The notes under the pieces: generated by a model | Databases searched by the model: none | Seen by the model: the letters and a program-made list of their open reading frames with translations, nothing else | Told to the model about the DNA's origin: nothing | Translations under genes and position numbers: made by a program | DNA from: Aestuariibius insulae | GTDB lineage: Bacteria; Pseudomonadota; Alphaproteobacteria; Rhodobacterales; Rhodobacteraceae | Length of the DNA: 64,000 nt | Direction: 5' to 3' | NCBI RefSeq assembly: GCF_040783535.2 | Contig: NZ_JBFONW020000001.1 | Coordinates: forward strand, 434,001-498,000 | In this document: piece by piece, positions 53,778 through 62,472 of the stretch | How positions within the stretch are numbered: the stretch's first letter is position 1 | How the letters are laid out: each line of letters begins with the position of its first letter

Positions 53778-54506
53778 TCAATCGGTACCGGACGGGTCCG
53801 TCACGGCGACGATCGGCCCCATCAGCGGCCCGAAATCCGACCGGCCCATCTGCGGCGCATGCAGCCGCGAGACATTGCCGTCGAAATAAAGCGCCTGCGG
53901 CAGCTCCAGCCCGTCGCGAAAGAGCCGCGCAAAGGTGTGGAAATTCACCGGCACATCCGAGATGGCAAAGACCGCGCGATCGCCCCCTACGCTCGTCCCG
54001 ACGCCGTTGCGGATATAGAGGCTGTCGGAGCCTTCCAGAAACCGCGGATGCAGCGCCCCGTCGATCACCAGCATCGGCCCTGACTGGGTTGCTCCGCTGC
54101 AAACGGGCGCCTCGTCCAGAAAGCGCAGCGTCTCGATCACCTGCGCGCGCCCCTCGGCGAGGCACAGGATTCCGTTCGGCAGCAGGCCGAAATTGCCCGG
54201 CCCGTCGCTTGAGATCACGCGCATCTCTTCGGTGCCATCGGCGATGAAATGGCCGACCGGACGGCGGTCGCCATGGTACATGCCCGCATTCATCGCAAAG
54301 ACCAGATTCCCCTCGGTCGCCGCGTCCAGCCGATTGAAATGCCCGTGCAGCGCGCCCTCCTCGTCCTTAAGGAACAGCCCCAGCCGGTCGGTCCCAGGAT
54401 CCACCTCGCAGATGGTGAAGGGCTTTCCGTCGAACCGGATCTGGTCGCACTCCACGGCGGCGGCCGGTCCCGCGAGGACCAGTAGGGCAAGAAGAGGCCG
54501 GATCAT
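53778..54506 (-). CDS. DUF2233/phosphodiester glycosidase family protein
   Basis: 242 residues with a signal peptide (to about residue 17, GPAAAVE). The NAGPA-like family phrases are FAMNAGMYHGDRRPVGHFI, SGPMLVIDGALHPRF and ALYFDGNVSRL. It is probably periplasmic. The function of bacterial members is unproven, but a cell-wall sugar-phosphodiester role is likely. It overlaps the rbfA stop by 4 bp. Confidence 0.88.
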   Translation of the reverse strand: MIRPLLALLVLAGPAAAVECDQIRFDGKPFTICEVDPGTDRLGLFLKDEEGALHGHFNRLDAATEGNLVFAMNAGMYHGDRRPVGHFIADGTEEMRVISSDGPGNFGLLPNGILCLAEGRAQVIETLRFLDEAPVCSGATQSGPMLVIDGALHPRFLEGSDSLYIRNGVGTSVGGDRAVFAISDVPVNFHTFARLFRDGLELPQALYFDGNVSRLHAPQMGRSDFGPLMGPIVAVTDPSGTD

Positions 54507-54913
54507 GCGCTCTCGTCGCCCGCATCAATATCGCGGCGCACCGTCTCTTCAGAGAGCAGGCGGCGGGTGTCGTCCATCCGGTCGAAGGTCTCGTCGATCT
54601 GGAACCGGATCTCGGGCGAGAATTTCAGCGTCAGCCCCTTCGACACCGCGCGCCGCAGCTCATGCCGGTTGCGCCGCAGCGCATCGAGCGCGGCCTCCCG
54701 GTCCTTGCCGCCGAGGGGCAGCACAAACGCAGTGGCGACGCGCAGATCGGGAGACGTGCGCACCTCGCCCACGGTGATCGACATCGCGTTGAGGTCAGGA
54801 TCGTGGATATCGCCGCGATTGAGCACATCCGACAGGGTGCGCCGGATCAGCTCTCCCACCCGAAGTTGCCGTTGGGAGGGGCCCGCGCCCTCGTGATGTC
54901 GGTTTCTGGCCAT
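54503..54913 (-). CDS. rbfA: Ribosome-binding factor A
   Basis: 136-residue factor for 16S rRNA maturation of the 30S subunit. Family phrases are RVGELIRRTLSDVLNRG, ISVGEVRTSPDLRVATAFV-like and EIRFQIDETFDRMDDTRRLL. Divergent from dapB. The first about 15 residues are an unconserved basic extension. Confidence 0.93.
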   Translation of the reverse strand: MARNRHHEGAGPSQRQLRVGELIRRTLSDVLNRGDIHDPDLNAMSITVGEVRTSPDLRVATAFVLPLGGKDREAALDALRRNRHELRRAVSKGLTLKFSPEIRFQIDETFDRMDDTRRLLSEETVRRDIDAGDESA

Positions 54914-55013
54914 GGGCCTGATCTAAGCCCTTGTCGGGGGCTTGCCAAGCGACCGCCTCGCCCGGTTTAACCGCGAGAGCCCGGGATGGGCAGATCGGAC
55001 AAGGAGAAGCGCC

Positions 55014-55817
55014 ATGGTGGGCATCGCGGTGGCCGGAGGATCGGGCCGGATGGGACAGATGCTGATCCGCGAGATTGCGGACCATGCGGATGCGCGGCTT
55101 TCGGCGGTGATCGAGCGGGCCGGGCATGACTGGATCGGCCAGGATGCGGGCACGGCGATGGGCGGTGCGGCGCTGGGCGTGGCAGTGACGGATGAGGCCG
55201 ATACGGCGATTGCGGGCGCGGATGTGCTGATCGATTTCACCTCGCCGCAAGCAACGGTGGGCTTCGCGGACCTGGCTGCCAAGGCGGGCACGGCCCATGT
55301 CATCGGCACGACCGGGTTCGAGGCGGCGCATTTGCAGGCCATCGCCAAGGCCGCTGAAAAGATCGCCATCGTGCGCGCCGGGAACATGTCGCTGGGGGTC
55401 AACCTTCTGACGATGCTGACCCGGCAGGTGGCGGCGGCCCTGGGCGAGAGCTTCGATATCGAGATCGTCGAGACCCATCACAACCGCAAGGTCGACGCCC
55501 CCAGCGGCACCGCCCTGATGCTGGGCGAGGCGGCGGCAGAGGGGCGTGGACACAGGCTCGAGGACATCGCCGACCGCGCCCGGGACGGCATCACAGGCGC
55601 GCGCAAACCGGGCGATATCGGCTTTGCTGCCCTGCGCGGCGGCGATGTGGTCGGAGAGCATGACGTGATCTTCGCCGGACCCGGGGAGCGGATTGTCCTG
55701 AGACATATCGCCGATGACCGCTCGCTCTTCGCCAAAGGGGCGATCCGCGCCGCGCTCTGGGCCAAGGATCAGTCCGCCGGGGAATACGACATGCTGGACG
55801 TGCTTGAGCTTCGCTAG
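55014..55817 (+). CDS. dapB: 4-hydroxy-tetrahydrodipicolinate reductase
   Basis: Acts in lysine and peptidoglycan synthesis. It has 267 residues: the NAD(P) site is AVAGGSGRMGQML, and the substrate site is HHNRKVDAPSGTAL. ATG 55014 with AAGGAGA upstream is chosen over a longer frame. It is followed by an intrinsic terminator. Confidence 0.96.
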   Translation: MVGIAVAGGSGRMGQMLIREIADHADARLSAVIERAGHDWIGQDAGTAMGGAALGVAVTDEADTAIAGADVLIDFTSPQATVGFADLAAKAGTAHVIGTTGFEAAHLQAIAKAAEKIAIVRAGNMSLGVNLLTMLTRQVAAALGESFDIEIVETHHNRKVDAPSGTALMLGEAAAEGRGHRLEDIADRARDGITGARKPGDIGFAALRGGDVVGEHDVIFAGPGERIVLRHIADDRSLFAKGAIRAALWAKDQSAGEYDMLDVLELR

Positions 55818-55839
55818 ATACGCCCTTGGGTTGAAGCAC

Positions 55840-55865
55840 TTTTTCGGGATACCCCGAAAATTTTT
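55840..55865 (+). terminator. Intrinsic terminator after dapB
   Basis: Stem TTTTCGGG (55841-55848) with CCCGAAAA (55853-55860), loop ATAC, followed by five T residues. It is symmetric enough to act on both strands. Confidence 0.9.
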
Positions 55866-55935
55866 CGTGTAGCTCCATCGGAACTGGAGTATGGGTGCCC
55901 TATATTAACTCGACACAGCATCTGGAGTACTCGGG

Positions 55936-56283
55936 ATGTATCGTATTTTAGCTATTGTTGCGGTCGCGCTTGCGCCCGTGGTTTCGAACGCACAAACCCT
56001 GATTTCCGACCGCGACGCCTTCGTTCAGGCGGTCGGCGGCAAGACCTTGTCGCGTCCTCTGCAACGTTTCATCCTTGGCCCCAACGGGGAAATCCAGGGC
56101 ACCGCTTCGGGCCGTGACCTCACCGGCAGCTGGAACTGGCAGGACGGCATGTTCTGCTGGGATCTACGCTGGGGCGGCCAGATACTCGAGAATGACTGCC
56201 AGCAGGTCGCCGTCGAGGGCTCGACCGTTTATCTCCGCAAGAACCGCGGAGCGGGCCAGCAGGCCAGCTACAGCATCGAATAG
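55936..56283 (+). CDS. Small secreted protein, family unrecognised
   Basis: 115 residues with a signal peptide (to about residue 20, SNAQT). The mature part is about 95 residues with phrases FILGPNGEIQGTASG and GTWNWQDGMFCWDLRW-like beta content and two cysteines (WDGMFCWDLRW, LENDCQQ). Similar proteins next to dapB are sometimes misnamed as reductases. A GGAG ribosome site lies 9 bp before ATG. Confidence 0.75.
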   Translation: MYRILAIVAVALAPVVSNAQTLISDRDAFVQAVGGKTLSRPLQRFILGPNGEIQGTASGRDLTGSWNWQDGMFCWDLRWGGQILENDCQQVAVEGSTVYLRKNRGAGQQASYSIE

Positions 56284-56295
56284 CGGGGTGCGCGA

Positions 56296-56484
56296 TCAAA
56301 AATCGATCGCGATCCCTTTCTTTTCCCAATCGCCGTAGCGGACCGGGTCCGGTCCGTCGCGCCCGCCTAGCTCGGTTGGGCGCGCCTTTTCCGCCGCATC
56401 GCGGGCCTTGCGCCGCTCTTCGGCTTCGGCCAGGGCGCGCCGGGCTTCGGGCGGAAGCTGCCGCGTGTCAGGCTGATCGGTCAT
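56296..56484 (-). CDS. SdhAF4-like (DUF1674) protein
   Basis: 62 residues with the conserved C-terminus GPDPVRYGDWEKKGIAIDF of DUF1674/SDHAF4, an assembly factor for the flavoprotein subunit of succinate dehydrogenase. The N-terminal half is a charged helix. No sdh genes lie in the window. Confidence 0.9.
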   Translation of the reverse strand: MTDQPDTRQLPPEARRALAEAEERRKARDAAEKARPTELGGRDGPDPVRYGDWEKKGIAIDF

Positions 56485-56573
56485 GGCGCAGGTCCTTGTT
56501 GCTTGCTGCTGCCTGATATAGAGGGCGCGGGTTTACCGCGACAAGAGGACCGAATGACCCGGATCAGCTTCCG

Positions 56574-57839
56574 ATGAAACCTGGCCTGCCCGCACGCCGC
56601 GCCGCCCTCTACCTTCTGACGGGGGTCACCGAGCATAATCGCCTGATGTCCGAGCTGATCGGCGGCGGCGCGCTCGAAAAGCTCGAACCGGCGGATCGCG
56701 CGCGCGCCCAGCGGCTGGCGGTCGCCGCGCTCAGACATCTCGACCGCGCGGACCGGATGCTCAAACCTTTCCTGCGCAAGCCGCCGCCTCTCGCGGTTCA
56801 GAACATCCTCCGGCTCGGCGTGGTCGAGATCTGCGGCGAAGGCGCCGCCTCCCATGCCGTCGTCGATGCCTGCGTCGATCTGGCGGCGCAGGGCAAGCAC
56901 ACAGCCTCGCTCAAGGGCCTCGTCAATGCCGTCCTGCGCAAGGCCGACCAGCCGGCCCTGTGGGAGAAAGCGGGCCAGTCGCGCCTGCCCGATTGGCTCA
57001 GGGACCCTCTGATCGCCGCCTATGGCAAAGACCGCGTCGCCCGGATGGAGCAGGTTACCGCCAGCGCTCCGCCGCTCGATCTAACGGCCCGCAAGGATGC
57101 CCAGGCGGTGGCCGAGGCGACAGGCGGCACGCTTCTGCCGACCGGATCGGTCCGGCTCACCGATCCCGGCCAGGTCTCGCGGTTGCCCGGCTATGACACC
57201 GGCGACTGGTGGGTGCAGGACGCCGCCGCCGCGCTGCCCGCCCGTATCCTCGCCCCGGCCAACGGCGAAAGCGTGATCGACCTTTGCGCCGCGCCCGGCG
57301 GCAAGACGCTGCAACTGGCCGCCGCCGGGGCGACCGTGCTCGCCGTCGACGCTTCCGAGACCCGCTTGGCGCGCGTTTCTGAAAACCTCGCCCGCACCGG
57401 CCTCACTGCCGAGCTGCAGACCGGCGACGCCCGCGAGGTCACGCAGACCGCAAGCGCGATCCTCCTCGATGCGCCGTGTTCGGCCACCGGCACGCTGCGC
57501 CGCCATCCCGATCTGCCCTATGCCAAGGACGGATCGGAATTTGCCGCCCTCATCGATCTGCAAACCCAGATGCTGGATCATGCAATCTCCCTACTCAAGC
57601 CGGGCGGGCGGCTGGTCTTCTGCACCTGCTCACTCCTGCCAGACGAAGGCGAGGTCCAGGTCGAAGAGGCACTGATCCGCCACAAGGATATCTCCGCCGA
57701 CAGCGAGGCGCTCAAGCTGCCGGGCATCGATCCCGCTTGGATCACCTCCGAAGGCGGCCTGCGCCTCACCCCCGACCAGCAGGCGGGCATCGGCGGCTGG
57801 GATGGATTTTACATGGCCTGCCTCAGAAAGGCCGGGTGA
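56574..57839 (+). CDS. rsmB: RsmB-family rRNA cytosine-C5 methyltransferase
   Basis: 421 residues: an N-terminal NusB-like domain (about 1-140), then a SAM methyltransferase with the SAM site DLCAAPGGKT and the two catalytic cysteines, Cys302 (DAPCSATG) and Cys352 (FCTCSL). It methylates C967-type positions of 16S rRNA. Its stop overlaps a GTG of the next gene. Confidence 0.93.
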   Translation: MKPGLPARRAALYLLTGVTEHNRLMSELIGGGALEKLEPADRARAQRLAVAALRHLDRADRMLKPFLRKPPPLAVQNILRLGVVEICGEGAASHAVVDACVDLAAQGKHTASLKGLVNAVLRKADQPALWEKAGQSRLPDWLRDPLIAAYGKDRVARMEQVTASAPPLDLTARKDAQAVAEATGGTLLPTGSVRLTDPGQVSRLPGYDTGDWWVQDAAAALPARILAPANGESVIDLCAAPGGKTLQLAAAGATVLAVDASETRLARVSENLARTGLTAELQTGDAREVTQTASAILLDAPCSATGTLRRHPDLPYAKDGSEFAALIDLQTQMLDHAISLLKPGGRLVFCTCSLLPDEGEVQVEEALIRHKDISADSEALKLPGIDPAWITSEGGLRLTPDQQAGIGGWDGFYMACLRKAG

Positions 57840-59653
57840 CAGCCCGACCGCGTCGGCATATTATCGCTCAAACGAGAGGCGGCAGGCCCGCCCGAGACCG
57901 AGGCGACGCACCATTGGCAGTCTCTGACGCCCAACCCCAAGTCCCGCTGCGTGTGGGATTTCTCGACCGGGTCCATGCCCGCTGGGCGACGCGCGGCTCC
58001 GTGCGCGGGACCTTCGCCGTCTCGCCAGAGCCGCGCAGCATCGGGCACCTGTCGCGGGGCCGCCAACTGGCCGCCGGGGATTTCCTCTTTGCCGGGGACC
58101 TCATCCGCCAGCCCGGATCGGACCTATGGCAGATCGATCCGCCCACCCCCCGGTTCGAGGCCGAGTTGCACCGCTTCGGCTGGCTTGCCGATCTCGCCGC
58201 CTTGGGCGGTGCAAAAGGGCGCACCATCGCCCAGCGCTGGGTCCTTGGCTGGATCGACGCGTTCGGTGACGGAACCGGCCCTGGCTGGACGCCGGAGCTG
58301 ACCGGGCGGCGGCTGATCGAATGCGTCCACCACTCGCAGATGCTCCTGCGCAAGCTCGAACCTGCCGACGCCGACCGGATCCGCGGCTCGCTCCGGCAGC
58401 AGGCCGTTTTTCTGGGCCGCCGCTGGACCTCCGCGCCCGGCGGCCTTGCGCGGTTCGAGGCGTTGACGGGCCTTCTGATCGCCGCCTGCGCGATCGAGGG
58501 GCTCGACCGCTTCATCGGTCCGGCCTCCGACGGTCTGTCCCGCGCGGCGACCAAGGACATCGACGCCGGCGGCGGCATACCGACCCGCAATCCCGAGGAT
58601 CTGCTCAGCCTCTTCACGCTGTTGCAATGGGCCGAAGGCGCGCTGGCCGAGGCCGGGCACGAACCCCGCGCCGGGCACCAGACCGCGATGGAGCGGATCG
58701 CCCCGGTCCTGCGCGCCCTGCGCCACAGCGATGGCGGTCTGGCCCGGTTCCACGGCGGCGGGCGCGGCGTCGAAGGGCGGCTGGACGAGGCCCTCGCCGG
58801 ATCGGGCCTGCGCGCGGCCATCGGCGACGGCCCGCATATGGGCTATGCCCGCCTTGCATCGGGGCGCACGACGATCCTGGCCGACGCCGCGCCACCGCCA
58901 ATGCGCGCTTTCTCCCTCAAAGCCCATGCCGCGACCTGCGCCTTCGAGATGACATCAGGGCGGCGTCCGCTGATCGTCAATTGCGGCCCCGGTGCCGATT
59001 TCGGCCCGGTCTGGAGCCGCGCCAGTCGCGCCACGCCCTCCCAGTCGACGCTCGGGCTCGAAGGTGTCTCCTCCTCCCGCATCGCCAAACGCCAGAACGG
59101 CAACCCGCTTGTCGAAGGTCCCCAGGAGGTCGGTGTCCAGTTCCGCAAGCACCGCAACGGCACCCGGCTTGAGCTGTCCCATGATGGCTATACCGAAAGC
59201 TACGGCCTGACCCATCGTCGCAGTCTCGAGCTGTCGCGCGACGGCCGCTCGCTCAGCGGAGAGGACATGCTCGTCGCCGCCCAGAAGATGCACGAGATCC
59301 GCTTCGACCGGATCATGAAGGAACTCGACCAGCAAGGCGTCGGCTTCACCATCCGCTTTCATCTGCATCCCGATGTGCAGGCCTCCCTCGACGAGGATCT
59401 CAACTACGTCCGCCTGACCCTGATGAGCGGGGAGGTCTGGAATTTCGGCTTCGAAGGCTACGAGACGCTGGCGCTCGATCCGTCCGTTTATCTCGAGCGC
59501 GGAAATCTCAAACCGCAGACAACGCAACAGATCGTCTTGACGGGGCGGGCGATGTCCTATTCGACGCGGGTGCGCTGGATTCTGGCCAAGTCGCAGACGA
59601 CGCCCGATGCCTTGCGCGATCTCAATATCGAGATGACCGATGCCGACGAGTAA
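57836..59653 (+). CDS. Heparinase II/III-like protein
   Basis: 605 residues. A helical N-terminal part (about 60-290) is followed by a beta-rich C-terminal heparinase II/III domain (about 310-600), with FEMTSGRRPLIVNCGPG and RFHLHPDVQA. The family degrades uronate-containing polysaccharides, but this chromosomal purH neighbour is conserved in Rhodobacteraceae and its substrate is unknown. The GTG at 57836 overlaps the rsmB stop; a TTG near 57914 is an alternative. No signal peptide is evident. Confidence 0.85.
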   Translation: MTARPRRHIIAQTRGGRPARDRGDAPLAVSDAQPQVPLRVGFLDRVHARWATRGSVRGTFAVSPEPRSIGHLSRGRQLAAGDFLFAGDLIRQPGSDLWQIDPPTPRFEAELHRFGWLADLAALGGAKGRTIAQRWVLGWIDAFGDGTGPGWTPELTGRRLIECVHHSQMLLRKLEPADADRIRGSLRQQAVFLGRRWTSAPGGLARFEALTGLLIAACAIEGLDRFIGPASDGLSRAATKDIDAGGGIPTRNPEDLLSLFTLLQWAEGALAEAGHEPRAGHQTAMERIAPVLRALRHSDGGLARFHGGGRGVEGRLDEALAGSGLRAAIGDGPHMGYARLASGRTTILADAAPPPMRAFSLKAHAATCAFEMTSGRRPLIVNCGPGADFGPVWSRASRATPSQSTLGLEGVSSSRIAKRQNGNPLVEGPQEVGVQFRKHRNGTRLELSHDGYTESYGLTHRRSLELSRDGRSLSGEDMLVAAQKMHEIRFDRIMKELDQQGVGFTIRFHLHPDVQASLDEDLNYVRLTLMSGEVWNFGFEGYETLALDPSVYLERGNLKPQTTQQIVLTGRAMSYSTRVRWILAKSQTTPDALRDLNIEMTDADE

Positions 59654-59668
59654 AAAGGACCTCGCCCC

Positions 59669-61246
59669 ATGACCGACATCCGCCCCGTGCGCCGCGCTCT
59701 TATCTCGGTCTCCGACAAGACGGGGCTCAAGGCGCTGGGCCGCGCGCTCGCGGATCGCGGGATCGAGCTTGTCTCGACCGGCGGCACCGCCGCCGAGCTG
59801 CGCGCGGGCGGGCTCGAGGTGCGCGATGTCTCGGATCTGACGGGCTTTCCCGAAATGATGGACGGCCGCGTCAAGACGCTGCATCCGGGCGTGCATGGCG
59901 GGCTTCTGGCCCTCCGGGACAAAGACGACCACGTCGCCTCCATGGAGGAACACGGCATCGCGCCCATCGATCTTCTGATCGTCAATCTCTATCCGTTCGA
60001 GGAAACCGTCGCCAGAGGCGCGGACTGGGACGACTGTATCGAGAATATCGACATCGGAGGCCCCGCCATGCTCCGCGCAGCGGCCAAGAACCATGCCTTC
60101 GTCGCCGTCGTCACCGATCCACAGGATTACGAGCCGCTTCTGGGCGAGCTTTCCGCCCATGACGGCACGACGCTCGACTTCCGCCGCAAGCTGGCGCTGA
60201 ACACCTATAGCCGCACCGCCGCCTACGACACGGCGGTCTCCACCTGGATGGGCGGCGCGCTGGACGAGGCGCATCCCCGGCGCCGCAGCTTCACTGGCAC
60301 GCTGGCCGATACGATGCGCTACGGCGAGAACCCTCATCAGGCCGCCGCCTTCTACACCGACGGCACGAACCGCGCGGGCGTCGCCACAGCCCGGCAGCTT
60401 CAGGGCAAGGCGCTCAGCTACAACAATGTTGCCGACACCGATGCCGCGTTCGAACTGGTCTCGGAATTCGACGCCCCCGCCTGCGCCATCATCAAGCACG
60501 CCAATCCCTGCGGCGTGGCCACCGGTGCCACCCTGCTCGACGCCTACCGCGCCGCCTTCGATTGCGACCGCACCAGCGCTTTCGGCGGCATCATCGCCAC
60601 GAATCGCCCACTCGATGCCGAGACGGCCAAGGCCATGGCCGAGATCTTCACCGAAGTCGTCATCGCCCCCGGCTATAAGGCCGAGGCGCAGAACGTCCTT
60701 TCGGCCAAGAAGAACCTGCGCCTCCTCGTCACCTCCGCCATGGCTGATCCCGGCGAACCGGACCTCATGGTCAAACCGGTCGCGGGCGGTTTTCTGGTGC
60801 AGGACAAGGATACCGGACGGCTCGACCCGGTGGATCTGAAGGTCGTGACGGAACGTCAGCCTTCCGAAACGGAATTGAGCGACCTCCTTTTCGCATGGCG
60901 CGTCGCCAAGCATGTCAAATCCAACGCCATCGTCTATGCCAAAGGCGGTGCAACCGTAGGTATAGGCGCCGGACAGATGAGCCGGGTCGACAGCACCCGC
61001 ATCGCAGCCCGCAAATCCGAGGACATGGCCGAGATTCTGGGGCTTGACGCCGCGCCGACAAAAGGGTCGGTAGTGGCATCAGACGCGTTCTTCCCCTTCG
61101 CTGACGGTCTGGTCGCGGCAGCTGCCGCCGGTGCAACGGCGGTGATTCAGCCCGGCGGTTCCATGAGGGATGACGACGTGATCGAGGCTGCCAACACAGC
61201 AGGACTCGCCATGGTATTTACGGGTATGCGGCATTTTAGGCATTAG
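59669..61246 (+). CDS. purH: Bifunctional AICAR formyltransferase/IMP cyclohydrolase
   Basis: Last two steps of IMP synthesis. It has 525 residues: the IMP cyclohydrolase domain (about 1-200; ISVSDKTGLKALGRALADRG, FPEMMDGRVKTLHP) and the AICAR formyltransferase domain (about 200-525; LRYGENPHQAA, IIKHANPCGVA, ASDAFFPFADGL, MVFTGMRHFRH). A strong AAAAGGAC ribosome site precedes it. Confidence 0.97.
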   Translation: MTDIRPVRRALISVSDKTGLKALGRALADRGIELVSTGGTAAELRAGGLEVRDVSDLTGFPEMMDGRVKTLHPGVHGGLLALRDKDDHVASMEEHGIAPIDLLIVNLYPFEETVARGADWDDCIENIDIGGPAMLRAAAKNHAFVAVVTDPQDYEPLLGELSAHDGTTLDFRRKLALNTYSRTAAYDTAVSTWMGGALDEAHPRRRSFTGTLADTMRYGENPHQAAAFYTDGTNRAGVATARQLQGKALSYNNVADTDAAFELVSEFDAPACAIIKHANPCGVATGATLLDAYRAAFDCDRTSAFGGIIATNRPLDAETAKAMAEIFTEVVIAPGYKAEAQNVLSAKKNLRLLVTSAMADPGEPDLMVKPVAGGFLVQDKDTGRLDPVDLKVVTERQPSETELSDLLFAWRVAKHVKSNAIVYAKGGATVGIGAGQMSRVDSTRIAARKSEDMAEILGLDAAPTKGSVVASDAFFPFADGLVAAAAAGATAVIQPGGSMRDDDVIEAANTAGLAMVFTGMRHFRH

Positions 61247-61289
61247 CGGTCCGCGACAGCGGCCGGACACGAGCATAGGGAACGGGGCG

Positions 61290-61796
61290 ATGCGCCTGAC
61301 ATTCTGGACGGGTTTTTGGGTCTTCCTGATCGATCAGATCAGCAAATATGTCGTCGTGCATATGCTCGATCTGCAGACCCGAAAGGCCATCGACGTTGTC
61401 CCGCCGTTCCTCAACCTCAGGATGGCATGGAACGAAGGCATCAATTTCGGCCTCTTCTCCACCGACTCCAACACGATGCGCTGGATCCTCATCGGTTTCG
61501 CCCTCGCCCTGTCGGTCGGCGTCCTGATCTGGATCGCCCGCGAGGCGCCCGGCAAATGGGGCTATGTCTCCGCCGGGATCCTGGTCGGCGGCGCGCTCGG
61601 CAACGTGATCGACCGGATCCTCTACGGCGCCGTGGCCGATTTCCTCAACATGTCCTGCTGCGGCATCGACAACCCGTATGCCTTCAACGTCGCCGATATC
61701 GCGATTTTCGTGGGCGCCATCGGTCTCATCCTCTTCACCGGTGAGACGAAAGAGACCCGGTCCTCCTCCAAGGTCGCAGGCAAGAACGGCACGTGA
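61290..61796 (+). CDS. lspA: Signal peptidase II (lipoprotein)
   Basis: Membrane aspartic peptidase that cleaves prolipoproteins. It has 168 residues and four helices. Catalytic residues are Asp117 (GAVADFLN) and Asp136 (FNVADIAIF), and IDRILYG begins the family motif. It is followed by a lipoprotein gene overlapping its stop. Confidence 0.95.
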   Translation: MRLTFWTGFWVFLIDQISKYVVVHMLDLQTRKAIDVVPPFLNLRMAWNEGINFGLFSTDSNTMRWILIGFALALSVGVLIWIAREAPGKWGYVSAGILVGGALGNVIDRILYGAVADFLNMSCCGIDNPYAFNVADIAIFVGAIGLILFTGETKETRSSSKVAGKNGT

Positions 61797-61849
61797 CGTC
61801 GCCGCCGCGTCTTGCTAAAAGGCGCGAAAGACGAATGAGGACGGCAGTG

Positions 61850-62383
61850 ATGCGTGCATTGATGGGGTTGGTGGTGCTGGTTGCCCTGGCGGGCTGCGGC
61901 AACAGGAACGGCCTGCACGAAACCTACGACAACCGAAGCGAGGGACCCGACGAATTCGCGGTCCTGCCCGCGCGCCCGCTCGAGGTGCCGAAGACGCTGA
62001 ACGTTCTGCCCCCGCCGACCCCCGGCGGCGCCAACCGCACCGATGCGACGCCGCGCGCCGACGCTGTTCTCGCGCTGGGCGGCACGCCCAATGCAGGTGC
62101 AGGCGCCCCGATCCCGGCGGCCGACAATGCGCTGGTCGCCTCCGCCACGCGCTACGGAGTGCCGCAGGGCATCCGCACGCAGCTGGCGCAGGAGGATGCG
62201 GATTTCCGGTCCCGCGCGCCTGGCCTTCGTTTGCTGACCCGCAACCGCTATTACACGCTCTATCGCCAGCAAACGCTCGACGCCTATGCCGAACAAGAGC
62301 GGTTCTCCCAGCTCGGTGTTGGCGTGCCATCGGCTTCCCCCTCTCCCGAGCGGCGCAGACGGCTCTTTGGCCTCGTGAACTGA
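61850..62383 (+). CDS. DUF3035 lipoprotein
   Basis: 177 residues with lipobox LVALAGC. A Pro/Ala-rich mature part includes EFAVLPARPLEVP and NALVASATRYGV, both typical of DUF3035. The start ATG 61850 has GAGGA 9 bp upstream; GTG 61793 and ATG 61835 are possible. It directly follows lspA, which matures it. Function unknown. Confidence 0.85.
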   Translation: MRALMGLVVLVALAGCGNRNGLHETYDNRSEGPDEFAVLPARPLEVPKTLNVLPPPTPGGANRTDATPRADAVLALGGTPNAGAGAPIPAADNALVASATRYGVPQGIRTQLAQEDADFRSRAPGLRLLTRNRYYTLYRQQTLDAYAEQERFSQLGVGVPSASPSPERRRRLFGLVN

Positions 62384-62472
62384 CATCTCCCTCACGACCG
62401 CGTGGCCGCCGCTTGAACCTTTCGCGGATTACGCCACTTTATTCGTCAGGTTTTCACCCGTCCGGAGGTCCC

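Noticed and set aside
58955..60913. 652-aa minus-strand frame opposite purH
   Set aside because: Antisense to the heparinase-like and purH genes, both with conserved motifs.
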